The notes: generated by a model not told the origin, from the sequence alone. A stretch of 64,000 nucleotides of DNA from Malachius bipustulatus (GCA_910589415.1 OU342630.1:74520186-74584185), one strand, 5' to 3'; shown: positions 46,066 through 58,416, counted from the stretch's first letter. Translations and numbers: made by a program.

Positions 46066-48191
46066 TATATTGTAATAAATATCTTTATGTGGTTTGCATG
46101 TAACATGTACTTACTGCAAGTAAGTAAGTATTTGAAGGTATGTATTATACATACATAATATAAAGCACACACCTACAACACATTGTATTATAGGTACGCC
46201 TCTTTCTTGGCATAAATTTACGTAATATAATTTTATACAGTATTACTCTAAATATAACTATACTAATAATTATAAATTGCAATAATGCGGTATCTTAATT
46301 AATTTTAAATATTTTCAATACTAACATGTGAATTTGCATTAAACACGTTTAAATTTATGTAATAGTTAAGTACCTTTAATACCCACGTACTCAGATATAT
46401 GGTTGAAAATTATAATAATTACTATGCAAAATTTTTAAATAATTAAGAACAATATTACAGGATTATTAGAAAGAAAACATAATTATAACTAGAAATTTTT
46501 AAATTAAAATTACAAAAATTTGTTGGTAGGTGTAAGTACCGATTGGAAAAATGATTCAAATGTAAATTGACAGATCAAAGATTCCTCTTCTATTTATAAA
46601 TCACTTTCGTCGTATCGCGTATCGATTAGTGGAGCTCTTTTATATCAAAGCAATATGATTCAGATTTTGTTGCCAGCTAGTTTACGAAATCTCTGAGATA
46701 TGCGCAGTGTTACATCTCAATCACCTCCTTTAACGAAGATCAACATTGTGATATATTTAATTTATATTTTTTGTCGACTTTGAGTCGAATCCAAGATCCA
46801 CGAGAGTAATAAAAGTAATAGAAATAAACACCCTTGCATTAGGTGAACCACAAAAAGACTCCAATTTAACTCTGACAGCCTTGGTTCTGGGTCACCACTT
46901 GAAAGATGTCTTGCAAGTATCGAGAGGTGAAGTTGAGCTCAGCGATTTCGTGAAGACAACTAGGCGAAGACTCTCCAGTGATTGAGAGGAAGTTTTCCAG
47001 TCCTAATGATATCTTTTGGTGGCAGATTTTATTTACGAATTTGAATTTTTAATTCCTTCGAAATTACAATTTGTCATCAGCAACTTATGTGATCGAAGGC
47101 TATTCAGTGTAATAAAAAATCATTATTGAGGATTTTTCACCGGACCATGTTTTTTATCAAAATAAAGATAAAAACATTATATTCGAAAAGTATTTATTTA
47201 GGAATAGGAAATTTCGAACAAATCTAAAATTATGCGTAGAATTCAAAAAGTTGGGTCATAATTATATACCTAAAATTTATTATAAAGTGGCAGAATTTAT
47301 AAATTTTTAAGGTCACTCGTTCTACAAAATTTTATGATAAATTCCTGACATTTTTCAACAGAACCTTTCAGAACCATTCGTGACCGTAAAAAAATATGGA
47401 AACTTTTTACACTGAGTTATAAAATAAACAAATATACACAAAGAAAATAATTGCATGTTATAAGCCCAGACGTTCTCAACATGTTGATGAAAATCTCTAT
47501 TTATAAACTAACATAAATATTGGCATTGACAGCATATCAGAGCAGTTTTCACGTCAAAATGTCTCCATAAAAGGCATTATAGTTTACAAGAGTTTACATG
47601 GTAATCTTAAAATTGAATATAGGTACTCGAGACAATCTGAGATCTAACCTATGTGGATTATAGATCGATGCCAAAAATAGTCCTTGGCCTCGCGATGGCA
47701 ACTTCTTTGAATATGTCGAATTCCTGCAGTCCTTTGCAGTCGTCATCCTTTGCTGGTATTAAAATGCGTTCCATGCATGCTGGAAGAGCTCAGGATAAAC
47801 CTAGCAAATCAAAGGATAATAAAGATTTCCGAATGCGGTGAATTTACACCCTGACTTAAATATTAATCTGACAAGTATTCCCTCCATTTATCCTGTATGT
47901 TTAATTTACATTTATTTGGCTAAAGCTTTTGAATAGATTTATGTTAAATAAATTATTGAATTAATTTATTAATAAAAACTTAATTAGAAGCATTACCGAA
48001 TGAAACAATGTCTACTACCAATGTCTAACTAGGCACTAGACAGTAAATAAATTGTTTGAAAAAAAAAGATTTTAAACAAATTTTTCAAAAATTTGTCTAC
48101 AAACCATAACTGCTTGTGTAACAATATGTTAATAACAACTGCTTTCTGTATTCCTTAACCAAAAATCTGACTTTAGAAATTGAAATACACA
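46066..48191 (+). other. Intron sequence, no gene recognised
   Basis: Very AT-rich. A 62-codon frame at 47653 lacks a domain. Confidence 0.45.
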
Positions 48192-49380
48192 GGGTGTTTC
48201 AGAGATATAGGGCCAAATTTAAAAGGGATAATTCTTCTCATAAAAATACTTAAAAACAAATCTCAGCTCAAAGTGACGTTTTGTTTAAAAGATACAGGGT
48301 GTCTAAGTTTTAAAAAATATAACAATTTTTGGGTATAACTCCTGTAAATTTAAAATGATTTCAATTAAACTTATTGGCGTGAACAATAAGTAAGTAAAGC
48401 CCTTTAATTTATATGTTTCAGTTTTTGTAGGCGTTTTTTCAAAGTCAGTGGCGCGGATATTTATGGTTGGCAACACTTTTCCCTTCCTATACTTTAGGCC
48501 ACTGACTTTATTGCAAATACAAAAACGTTATTTATTAGTCCATGGATTTCAAAACAAAAAGTGTTTTTTAGTTTTTTTTTTTTCAAATGCTGCACGGTTT
48601 TTGAGATATTTTAAGTTTTCTCAGGTATTATTGGGCCAATTACATTGCAAAATTATTGATTTCATAAAGCTTATTTAACTCTATGAATTTTTGTGCAAAA
48701 TATTATTATTAATAATTAGTGACATTACCTGAGGAAACTTCTATGAACAACTATGAAAAAATTAGGAATACTTTTTTGTTCTGAAATACAGGGGCTATAG
48801 GTATTTTTTTGTAACCTCAATAAAGTTAGTGGCGTAAAAGTTAGGGAGAGAAAAGAGGCGCCAACCCTGAATATTTAATTAGTGACGTTGCCTGAGGTAA
48901 CTTAAAATTTCTCACAAAAAGTGTGGAGTATGAAAAAAAATTATTCTTTAATATGGGCAATTGAAAAAAGATTTTGTAATTGCAATCAAGTCAGTAGCGT
49001 AAATGACAATAAGGGAAAAGAGACTTCAATCAGAACTCTCCATCGTCATAACACTCCTGTTCTCGAGATATTCACCTCTGAAGGTTGATTTTTACTCACA
49101 TGACAGTTTTGCATTTATTTTCAAATGTTATTTAGTCCCCGTAATTGTTTTAGAGATAAATATTAGTTGGATCTTTTGTTAAGATTGAAAATCTGTTTCT
49201 GTTCAACTATGTAGGTACATTTTAGATCTGTTGAGCCATTTTGGGAAAAAACAGGAAAAAGTTTTCATTTTGTGTTATCATTTTCGTAATTGCATTGACT
49301 TTAACAAACAAAAAATTAAAACAAACAAAAACGTAAAAAATTGAAAAATATCCAATTTTAAAGTCAAAATATTTTTCTAA
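48192..49380. other. Remnants of CAGGGTGT repeats
   Basis: The ends ACACAGGGTGTTTCAGAG (48190) and ATACAGGGTGTCTAAG (48292) lie in the same orientation without visible inverse partners, followed by diverged AT-rich sequence with several 'cagtggcg' phrases. Probably an old half element. Confidence 0.4.
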
Positions 49381-49388
49381 GAACTTCT

Positions 49389-49548
49389 TCTTCTACAACG
49401 GCATCTGAGGAAAATATGATGTTAAAAAATTCAGAGGATGATGGAGACGCGGCAGAAGCTGAGGACTATGAAAATGAATGTGCGGACTATAAAGAAGACT
49501 ACACGACCAAGAAAAGAGAAGACTGGATCAAGTGCATCATATATTAAT
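49389..49548 (+). pseudogene. Possible pogo-type transposase C-terminal remnant
   Basis: The frame reads a Ser/Glu/Asp-rich stretch followed by 'ENECADYKEDYTTKKREDWIKC' and a stop soon after. This resembles the acidic linker and cysteine finger at the end of pogo/Tigger-like DDE proteins, where a CX2C...WxxC pattern is usual, but one Cys is Tyr here. Low-certainty recognition from pattern only. Confidence 0.3.
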
Positions 49549-49694
49549 CTTTGTTGCACTTTGATATCAAAATTTTCTTACCTTTTGCTTTATAAATTAT
49601 TATTAGCCTTGTATTATAGTTTGAAGTTTCTTTTTGTGGTGAATTTTCTTGTTTCAAGCTCTCTCCGTTTGGCTAAATTACCTTCTAAAGTAAG

Positions 49695-49849
49695 ATGATT
49701 GGCAATGTTTTAGCAATTCCCAAATCCTAGCTGCTCCATTAATTCCCATATTATTCGCTTGGAATGCGGTTATAGCATTTTGCAGATTTTGGGCGCTCCA
49801 CGTCTCTCTATTCGTAGTATTTTTCTTCCGGATGTAAACTGTAGGCATG
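49695..49849 (-). pseudogene. Pogo/pipsqueak-type HTH fragment
   Basis: On the minus strand, just after a TTATTTTATTACAG acceptor-like sequence, a frame starts MPTVYIRKKN, then 'WSAQNLQNAITAFQ' and 'GINGAAR'. That order is typical of the N-terminal psq/pogo helix-turn-helix (MPxxY.RK...W....L..AI.A......s...AAr.f). The helix 3 part is then disrupted. It lies opposite in strand to the possible C-terminal piece at 49389, so the two are not one simple gene. Confidence 0.45.
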
Positions 49850-50913
49850 TCTGTAATAAAATAAAAACAATAATGTCTGGTTCATTCCTTCTTAAAATGA
49901 GATGTCCATCTATCCTAAATGCAGAGGAAAGACGGATCTCTCAACTTTCGTTAGACCGACTCAAAGAGAAGCCGGTTGTAAGGTTAAAACATTCCAGTAC
50001 TTACGTTTACATAAAATATTCCAAGATATTATGTTTAAAGTTACCTGGATCGATTTTTTGCACTTCTGGATTGTACTCAAGATAAATTCTTATTGAAACT
50101 TTTTCACAATAAAATCTATTTTTCTAAAAGACGATGAGATTTTAATATGCGTCTTTCAAACCTACAATAATTGTTAACATTACTTATAGTGAGCTCCACA
50201 TAAATTAGACAGCGCTATAGCATGGTTTTAAACCTGAAAGTGCTTCTCTTCCAGTGGTCAATCTCTCCCCCAGTTACCCTAATTCAACTTAGTGTATATT
50301 CTTAAGTAAAAGCTTCTTTGGATTCGAATTTGGATTCCCCAGACTTACAAGCTTGTCTTTCTGAAGACCATACTTAAGCTTTTATTTTTCGAGTCTTGAC
50401 GAATTTATACATGGGTACTACTTATTGATCGTCTTATATCAGTAGTAATTTCTCACTTGAACTAGTAATTAAAATACTTTCTGTTAGTATTTAGTACTTT
50501 CTATAAATAGGTACTCACTGTAAATAAGTTTAAAATTGCTTTAAAAAGTCACGTTTTGCATAAGGTAGTAAAAAAGCGCTCCTAAAATGAGCCGCTGGTT
50601 GAGAGACGCTGGTCGAGAGTCATCACCTGTGGTGCTGTGTGTACCCACAACACTTGGCAAGGTTACGTTACTTAATCAAGATCGGGTAATTAAACCGGAA
50701 TTTGTTTACTCGTCAGTGTCACTGGTTGGTTTGTTTTCACTGATTCACTTTACAACCCTCTAAATATCAGAAACATCTGCCAGATTAATTACCTTCGTTA
50801 CCTACATACCTCCTACATCTTATTGCTCATTTTTGATGAATGAATAATATGACAGCCTATTTATTACATGCGGTTGTTGCTACATAAACATAATAATTAT
50901 TTTGGTAATTGTA

Positions 50914-51768
50914 CAGGGTGTCTGCTTAAGGCTGGCCACCGGCTATATCTCGGAAACTAATGGGCCTAGAACCTCAAAATAAAAAATTTCCAGACATAAG
51001 TGATGGCGATAAATTCAATGAAAATATTTTCAAGATGGCCGCACTTCCGGAAATACCGGAAGTTGACACCTACTTCGTTATTTTAACGGGAACACCCTGT
51101 AAAATATTATATTTTTTAAATGCCTGCAGAAATCAAATACAGGTGGTTTGCACCATTGGAATTTAGATTGAGCGGTTTAGGAGTTATAAACAAGTGATAA
51201 TCGTCATTTTTCAAATTCAAGGCCCTGTACAACGGAAACGGCTCAAGATATCTAAAAACGGTTTACATGTCCCTATCTTAACTTATCACATAGTATCCTA
51301 CTATGTGGTTTAAATTTAAATACAGGGTGATGAAAAATCGGATAATTTTCATCACCCTGTATTAAAATTTCCTCCACATAGTGGGATGAAACATTAAAAG
51401 TTACGATAGGGACATGTAAACCGTTTTTAGATATCTTGAGTCATTCTAGTTGTACACTGCTTTAAAGTTGAAAATTTTCGATTTTCACTTGTTTATAACT
51501 CATAAACCGCTCAATCTAAATTCCAATGGTGAAAACCACCTGTATTCGATTTCTTCAGACATTTAAAAAATGTAATAATTTACATGGTGTTTCCGTTAAA
51601 ATAACGAAGTAGGTGTCAACTTCCGGTATTTCCGGAAGTGTGGCCATCTTGAAAATATTTTCATTGAATTTCTCGTGATCACTTATGTCTGGAAATTTTT
51701 TATTTTGAAGTTATAGGCCCATTAGTTTCCGAGATATGACCGGTGGCCAACCTTAGCAAGACACCCTG
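50914..51768. mobile_element. Nested palindromic element H
   Basis: CAGGGTGTCTGCTTAAGG at the left and a decayed mirror ending CTTAGCAAGACACCCTG are flanked by TA. The inner border is AACACCCTGTAAAATATT / AATTTACATGGTGTTT. At the exact centre (51321-51362) are TACAGGGTGATGAAAA and TTTTCATCACCCTGTA, a small perfect palindrome. The core matches A and C. The outer shell contains CTTCCGGAAATACCGGAAG, itself a palindrome. Confidence 0.8.
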
Positions 51769-53007
51769 TATAGCGCATGTAGGGGAATACAAAATGTAGA
51801 TCCTTATATGTTTTTAGCCAAAAGAGTAACAGGTATTATAGGTATATCCGTAAAGTGACGTTACGATATTTGATCTTTGTAATAAGTGTGCCCAACAAAC
51901 TCTACATCAGCTTGAGACGCCGCACATCCCTCTTTCCCTAATACCCTGGATTCCTTGCAATGGGAACGAGTCATTAATTCGAAGGTTAAAACAAGGTTAC
52001 ATTTGTCTGGAGAATAAACTTTTTGTGCTCTGAAGCAACTCTGAGCAAAACTTTCAGCAACATTTATGGCAGCCGTTCTGACATTCTTTTTGTGCTGATG
52101 AGTTCATGGGTCTTAAAATAATGAATTGAAAGATGTCTTCGATCCTCGTCCTAAAATTTTGCTAAGGCCTCCGAAAAAATTTACCTCTCGTTTGTCAGTA
52201 ATCTGAATACTATCTATCAGTTTGTAATAATGAAAGTTCAGAAAAGGTGGATGTGAAAAATGGTGGCAACTAATATTAATGAAGTTAAAAGTATATTTCG
52301 CAAAAGGACAATAAAAGGAATTTAAAGGTCTAAATGTTCCTAAATAAATATTTTACTCAAATAAGTTTGTAAGCTTTCTATTCAAAAACTGCATTTAATG
52401 AGTTTTCCAAAGGACAAAAACTTTTTCTGACTGCATTACCTATCCTATGATTATTTCTCGTAAAATTATCTCTGGAATGGCGTGCATGATGCTTAAATTT
52501 ATTATTACTTTGCACGTTATGAAATGGAAGCTAAATGGGAAACGGTCGTAAAGACAAACCTTTTCACATTTCACTTACAATGCCGGTATTATAAAACAAG
52601 CACGTTTATGTGTGTTTATAAACAAAAAGGATATTTATAGCAAGTTTTAAAACACATATTTCTGTATTGCTCTAGGTATGTATGTGTTATGTATGTTCAT
52701 ACCCAGAAATTTTCTCAATACACCGGCTTTAAACTATTCTATTGTAATATGACTAATATGGGAATTGTGATGAGGCACAATTTTAATTTCTTCAGAATCA
52801 TACAACTAATCTGACTATGTGTTATTCAAATACGGTAAAACGTAACATCGTGCTGCAAAGATGAAATAGCACAGCGGGAAAAAGAGGGAAAATAGTACAG
52901 CGGGATCAAAGTTACTTTTCATCAAATAGGAAAATCGTTGCTGAAAACTGGGTTATTGAAAGCTTATGTTAAAATAATTTGAATCAAAAGTACCTATGCG
53001 TTTAAAT
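51769..53007 (+). other. Intron sequence, no gene recognised
   Basis: No frame, motif or repeat of note. Confidence 0.45.
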
Positions 53008-53089
53008 GTATAATTAGAGGTTAAACGACTTACCTGGTAAGGAAGTTCAATCCTCAATTATACGAGATGATCACGTCCGAAAATATCAC

Positions 53090-53216
53090 CCTGTAGTGAC
53101 GTTCACGAGCTCCAATAGTGCGTAATGTTTTCAGTTTTTTAAAATCCCCAGGTAGGTACCTATTACTCACCCGCACGTCCGGCCGTTATCTGCTGTAGAT
53201 AGCTCATTATCGTTCT
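53090..53216 (-). repeat. DIRS terminal repeat, 3' copy
   Basis: It is the inverse of 58258-58381 over about 125 bp (CCTGTAGTGACGTTCACGAG ... ATTATCGTTCT) with no difference seen. Confidence 0.85.
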
Positions 53217-53271
53217 GAGCTTTTTCAATTTTTTAGATCGTTATCAGTTGGGTATAGGGTGCGGGTGGGTT

Positions 53272-53395
53272 GTGATATTTTCGGACGTGATCATCTCGTA
53301 TAATTGAGGATTGAACTTCCTTACCAGGTAAGTCGTTTAACCTCTAATTATACTTCGATGATCACGTCCTCAATATCACCCTGTAGATGTTTAAA
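53272..53395 (-). repeat. DIRS internal complementary region
   Basis: Positions 53349-53395 are the inverse of the element's 5' edge (58372-58416). Positions 53272-53353 are the inverse of its 3' edge (53008-53089), about 82 bp and perfect by eye. The two halves abut, spelling the joined ends, as needed for circular DIRS intermediates. Confidence 0.8.
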
Positions 53396-53717
53396 GCACA
53401 ACCGATCTAAAAAATATCCTGTTTCCTGGTAGGTGTTGCTTGCTGGAATATTATGGCGAATAAAATTAGGAAGCATACCTACTAACCATGCAGAGTAATA
53501 TTTATTTCCGTTATCAAAGTTACATACTTTTTTCACAGAATTTAAAACCAATAATAACACTGATGTAAAACTATGTTTCAACCAGACGAAGAGTATGTAA
53601 ATAATAATTACCAATTCAAGTAAATGAACTTATTTGCCTAGGTGCAAATAACTGACCTAAAATTTTTGATTTGACGCAACTTGCCTGATACTTCATTACA
53701 GGTCGATTATAATATTT

Positions 53718-54210
53718 ATTTACCTTTGAGTTTTCTGTCCACCCCAGTGCTGTTTTTGTAAAATGCTTTCAACACTGAGGCCTTTCATTGCAGCAGCGGA
53801 AGTAGTTGCATGTCGCGTTCTATGCGATTTGAATTTTCTGGTATTTATTCTGGCTTTTGGGCCAGCCTTAATGCAACGACTGATTGTTTGAATAGTCGCT
53901 GGATGATATAGCTTTTTGAAGGTAAGTAATAATTGATCTATCTCTCCTCTGAATTCTTTTGTTGAGTCTATGTAAAATATGAGTACTGACGAAGCGCATT
54001 GGTTTGACCTTTCTCTAAAATAGGGTAATGTTATTTTTGGTTGGCATTTGTTAGATGTGGAAGTTTTCATTAGATCCGTTATCACAACTTCAACTTTTTC
54101 ATCATTGATTATGGATTATGTTTGATAACTTGATCTTTGCTAATTTTTGTACTCTTTGTGCCGATAATAATGCTAGAAGAAGAGTAAGTTTATAATAATC
54201 AGTTGCAAAG
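53718..54210 (-). pseudogene. DIRS tyrosine recombinase pseudogene
   Basis: Minus-strand fragments show the core of a tyrosine recombinase: 'LLALLSAQRVQKL' holding the first catalytic Arg (box I) around 54135, a frameshift and stop near 54095, then 'VITDLMKTS', 'YHPATIQTISRCIKAG', and box II 'SHRTRHATTSAA' with the HxxR pair. The usual GW after 'SVESI' is changed to QHWGG and the frame ends before the catalytic Tyr. It would have joined the circular DNA copy into the genome. It is non-functional as it stands. Confidence 0.82.
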
Positions 54211-54653
54211 ACAGTGATTCCAATGAATTTAGCTCAGGATTTAGAGGCTCAAGATACACTAGTATAGGGTGCAGATCTCATATCTAGTTGTACCTTGGGA
54301 ATTTTGGTCCTGTTCTAAAAGCCCCTTTCAAGAATCTCATTAATATGGTCTGATCGGTTGGTTGTAATAATGTATTCAAGGCAGACCTATGTCTGTTAAG
54401 GGTACTGTACTTTTCCCCCTTATTATATTCTTCCTATAAAAATTTAATTATTTTATTTGGGTCTGAATTAAATACTTCCACCCTTTCACAAAGCCACAAT
54501 TTTTTGTACGTGGAGCTATATTGCTTCAACGTCTTTTCGCTAAGAGATCATATGGTTTTTAAAGCCGTTCCAGGAACATTTTTTAAGATGTACGCTTCCC
54601 GGAAAACCGTGCTGCTCTCCGGGTAAGGCTTTCCCATAGAGGATGAGGTTGTC

Positions 54654-55970
54654 TCAAATAAGATGAGAGTAAAGTTTTATTAGTGTGCAAAATTGGCAAC
54701 TCGCAGAAACAATCAAATTTTTCAATGCAGGACACCATGGCTGTGTTTTCCATGGTGGAAAAACAACAATATATTTTGCCTTATCAATCAAAAATTTATT
54801 TATCACCGTGGATCGGAGCGGGGAGGGCGGAACTGCGTAAAATTTTATAAGTATTAGTCCATGATAATGTGAAAGCATCTACTGTTGCTGATTATGGATC
54901 TGGACGCCAAAATACAAAGTTTTGCATTTATTATTAAGGTGGGAGGCAAATAAATTTACGTTTGGTAGGCCCAGTTCAGAAACAACATTTCCAAATTTGT
55001 CGCCTTATTTTGTTCAATGGCCCATGCTTGACGCCGCCTATGCGATTTATGTAGGCTATGGCTGTAATATTAGCTTATCTTAAGAGGGTATGCCTGTTAT
55101 AATATATATATTTTATTTTATTTTATTTATTTATTTATTTATTTATTTTTTCGCAAAGCCTTTTAAAATTGAACACATCCATGAGTTCCAGCTGATTGAT
55201 ATGATAAGCACTCTCCTGTAAGCTCCAAACCCCTCGGGAGTTTGTTGCACCCCATTCTGAATTGGATGCATCGGTGCAGATTATAGTAAAATATTGTTTG
55301 TTTATTTATTGCTCATTTTCGCATTTTTCAAGCTTTTCGACTACGAATCGATATCTATTAAGAGATAATTCAGAATAATTATCTTCTTATCATAATTTGA
55401 ATTTTATTTTTTAAGTCCTAGATATTTTCCCTTTCAAATTGTTTCACATGCACCCAACAGTAGTTACAGCATAGCTGCGACAAGAGTTATTAATTTTCAA
55501 GAACATTGGTAACTGTGAGACAATTTTTTGTTTTTCATTTGGAATTGACATTATCATCTCCTGACTATTGGAAACAAATCCTATAGAAATGTTATATTTT
55601 TACTGTGATTTGGGCAACTTTTCTCATAATTTATAATAAAATCTAGAGATGTTATTTTTATTTTTATTTATTTTTATTTATTTATTTATTTTTTCTATCA
55701 ATCAATATCATCAATATCATATGGGTCAAGGTATATTATTGAAACATGACCCATAGATCTCAAGCGATTCACGATAGGTTCAAAAATTTTTTGTAAAAAC
55801 ATATGGTGCTGTCGAAAGACTATTTGGAAGGCACGTAAACCCAAAAAGGTGGTTATCGTATTTGAATTTGAAAAAATATGCATTCTTGAGATCAACCGTA
55901 GGTACTCATATAGCATCCTTCATTTATTAGGTTTTTTACAGTTCTGAAATCCTCAAGTTTAAAATGTGGA
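54654..55970 (-). pseudogene. DIRS reverse transcriptase-RNase H pseudogene
   Basis: The frame shifts repeatedly, but the domain order is clear on the minus strand: 'HFKLEDFRTVKNLI' from 55966, a DLKNAYF-like word, 'TCLPNSLSTAPYVFT', and 'IVNRLRSMGHVSIIYLDP' near 55730 where the polymerase box normally reads YLDD. RNase H follows: 'TDASNSEWGA' (D at about 55270) and 'HINQLEL' (E at 55186-55188). Then come the DIRS-type tail 'VNLFASHLNNKC', 'VDAFTLSW', 'YAVPPSPL' and 'PWKTQPW'. This tail (LFAS...DAF..W...QPW) separates DIRS from LTR and LINE enzymes. Stops (55120 AT-rich expansion, 54905 region) show it is dead. Confidence 0.85.
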
Positions 55971-57080
55971 CAGTTCCTTGAGATTTATTTTCTGCTCCGG
56001 GAGGTCCTAAAAAGGGGGTCCCGGCTGCTTCACTGCAGTCGTTAAGTTATGTCAGAGGCCCTTATTGTGGCTACTTGAAAACTTCTGACACTTGGGCTTT
56101 ACCACAGCCATATGATATTTATTTATTTTTATGAACCTATAATTCCCATTGGGTTTTATAACAATGGAGCTCAATAGCTCCAATTTCCCTAAGTTCTATA
56201 ATAGACTGAAATAATTCAGAAGATGATTTTTGTATAGGAACTTTCCCTTGTTAGGTTTTTTCCTGGTTCAGCTTGTTCGGTCGCCCTTTTCGTTATTACA
56301 AAAAGCAACGTGTCCGCCTTTTATTGTACTGATATTTTTTGAACTGCGGCATTGACATCATGATTTAATTTGAATTTTCTGTGCGTAGATACTGTGTGAT
56401 GCATGTCTGTCAGAATCTTTCCAGCATCCACTGTTGCAGATGTGGTCCACTAGTCAATGTTTCCGTTATTTGATAACGTTTTTGTAGAAACGTATCGTTA
56501 ATAATGCTTACTGAACGATTGATGTTTAACGATTACAACAATCGGATTGCTGTATAGTTCAATTCGGCCTGTGACAAAAGTGTTTGCACCTCCGTATTGA
56601 GTCTTGGTTCCCTGAGAGTTTGACAGTTCCCAGGAATATTCCACTCTTTAACTAGCTGTTGTCTAGTTTCGCGGTCGAGCTATGGTGATAAATAATTCTG
56701 ACATCTGTCCAACAATTCTTCAGCAATAGGTATTCGGCCCTGATTCAGCTACTTGATTTAGATTTTCGTCCAAAATTGCTGTGATAGAATCACCTTGTTC
56801 CTCAATCATCGTTACAGGGGGTTGCGTGAGCGAAGATCTCACTGAGTGAGCTGATTCACTATATCTGGCTGTTATTCCTCGCTAGTGATATCAGTGATAT
56901 CACACGAGTCACCTGCCTGTTGATCAAGGTACTTAAATTTTGTATTAGCTATTAATGCTTCGGTCGTGTTGTTAGTACTTTTATGCACTAGTAACCATTA
57001 TTAATATGATTCTTTGTTATAAGTCATCACTATTGATATGATTATTAATATATTCGGATTATTACTATGTATTTTTTCAT
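55971..57080 (-). other. 5' part of the DIRS element, gag not recognised
   Basis: No frame with Gag-like motifs can be made out. Low-complexity TTTA runs lie nearby (55105-55150, 55655-55695, 56120). Confidence 0.4.
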
Positions 57081-57088
57081 CACTCTTA

Positions 57089-57168
57089 GGCCCGTATTCA
57101 CAAAGCGTTTCTGTCCTGTAATATCTCGAAAATAATTATTTAGGAAATTATCGTTTGTGAATACGGCG
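57089..57168. mobile_element. 80-bp MITE inside the first tandem unit
   Basis: GCCCGTATTCACAAA and TTTGTGAATACGGC are inverted ends. Compared with the other tandem units, this block replaces part of the 'catcactataagtatac' stretch, consistent with an insertion. Confidence 0.6.
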
Positions 57169-57184
57169 ATAGTATAGTTATTTT

Positions 57185-58064
57185 GACCTTTTCTCATCCC
57201 CATAACTCGATTAAGGGTATTAGTCCCTAACCGGTCCATGTTAGGACTGCTGTCCACCCTTTAAGTGCACTTAACTATTACATTAAGTGAGGTTCTAATC
57301 ATCCACACCTATTACAGTGAGCATGATAACCTGACAGAGAGGATTACTGACAGAGAGAATTACTTTATTCGAATTATTACTATGTATTTTTCATCACTAT
57401 AAGTATACTTATTTTTACCTTTTCTCATCCCCATAACTCGATTAAGGGTATTAGTCCCTAACCGGTCCATGTTAGGACTGCTGTCCACCCTTTAAGTGCA
57501 CTTAACTATTACATTAAGTGAGGTTCTAATCATCCACACCTATTACAGTGAGCATGATAACCTGACAGAGAGGATTACTGACAGAGAGAATTACTTTATT
57601 CGAATTATTCCTATGTATTTTTCATCACTATAAGTATACTTATTTTGACCTTTTCTCATCCCCATAACTCGATTAAGGGTATTAATCCCTGTAACCGGTC
57701 CATGTTAGGACTGCTGTCCACCCTTTAAGTGCACTTAACTATTACATTAAGTGAGGTTCTAATCATCCACACCTATTACAGTGAGCATGATAACCTGACA
57801 GAGAGGATTACTGACAGAGAGAATTACTTTATTCGAATTATTCCTATGTATTTTTCATCACTATAAGTATACTTATTTTGACCTTTTCTCATCCCCATAA
57901 CTCGATTAAGGGTATTAGTCCCTAACCGGTCCATGTTAGGACTGCTGTCCACCCTTTAAGTGCACTTAACTATTACATTAAGTGAGGTTCTAATCATCCA
58001 CACCTATTACAGTGAGCATGATAACCTGACAGAGAGGATTTACTGACAGAGAGTGACAGAAAGG
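57185..58064. repeat. Four 231-bp tandem repeats in the DIRS leader
   Basis: Units begin at 57185, 57416, 57647 and 57880 (GACCTTTTCTCATCCCCATA). They are nearly identical, differing by single changes such as a 2-base insertion in the third. They lie just inside the 5' terminal repeat and are much better preserved than the coding part. Confidence 0.9.
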
Positions 58065-58257
58065 CTATTTATGTCTCTCAATTAAGAAAAAAAATAAAAA
58101 CTTTTAAGTTATTGTACTTACTTGAAAGGTTTAGCTGTTTATCCATTTTTCTTAATTTTTTCTAACTTCCTTCGTGTTTTGCTTTTTAGTTGTTTCGGCA
58201 TTTTACAGTAATTTTCCAGCAACACTCTCTTAAACACTAGCGCACGTATCGAGCGTA

Positions 58258-58416
58258 AGAACGATAATGAGCTATCTACAGCAGATAACGGCCGGACGTG
58301 CGGGTGAGTAATAGGTACCTACCTGGGGATTTTAAAAAACTGAAAACATTACGCACTATTGGAGCTCGTGAACGTCACTACAGGGTGATATTGAGGACGT
58401 GATCATCGAAGTATAA
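58258..58416 (-). repeat. DIRS terminal repeat, 5' copy with outer edge
   Basis: The inner 124 bp (58258-58381) mirror 53090-53216. The outer 45 bp (58372-58416) recur inverted in the internal complementary region. Confidence 0.85.

Larger units (their letters stand above)
53008..58416 (-). mobile_element. Decayed DIRS-type tyrosine-recombinase retrotransposon
   Basis: On the minus strand the order is: terminal repeat (58416-58258), 231-bp tandem repeats, reverse transcriptase, RNase H, tyrosine recombinase, an internal complementary region, then the inverted terminal repeat (53216-53090) and the outer edge (53089-53008). Inverted terminal repeats plus an internal complementary region whose two halves are complementary to the two outer edges is the diagnostic DIRS1 architecture. 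No DDE transposase or integrase domain is seen. All reading frames are broken, while the terminal structures remain almost perfect. At about 5.4 kb it is near the usual DIRS length. A gag was not recognised in 56000-57080. Confidence 0.85.

Noticed and set aside
53348..53614. 88-codon minus-strand ORF ending in the DIRS complementary region
   Set aside because: It runs into terminal-repeat sequence and has no recombinase motif; I could not join it convincingly to the recombinase as a second exon.
57185..58064. CRISPR-like array
   Set aside because: The units are contiguous 231-bp tandem repeats without spacers in a eukaryotic retroelement.
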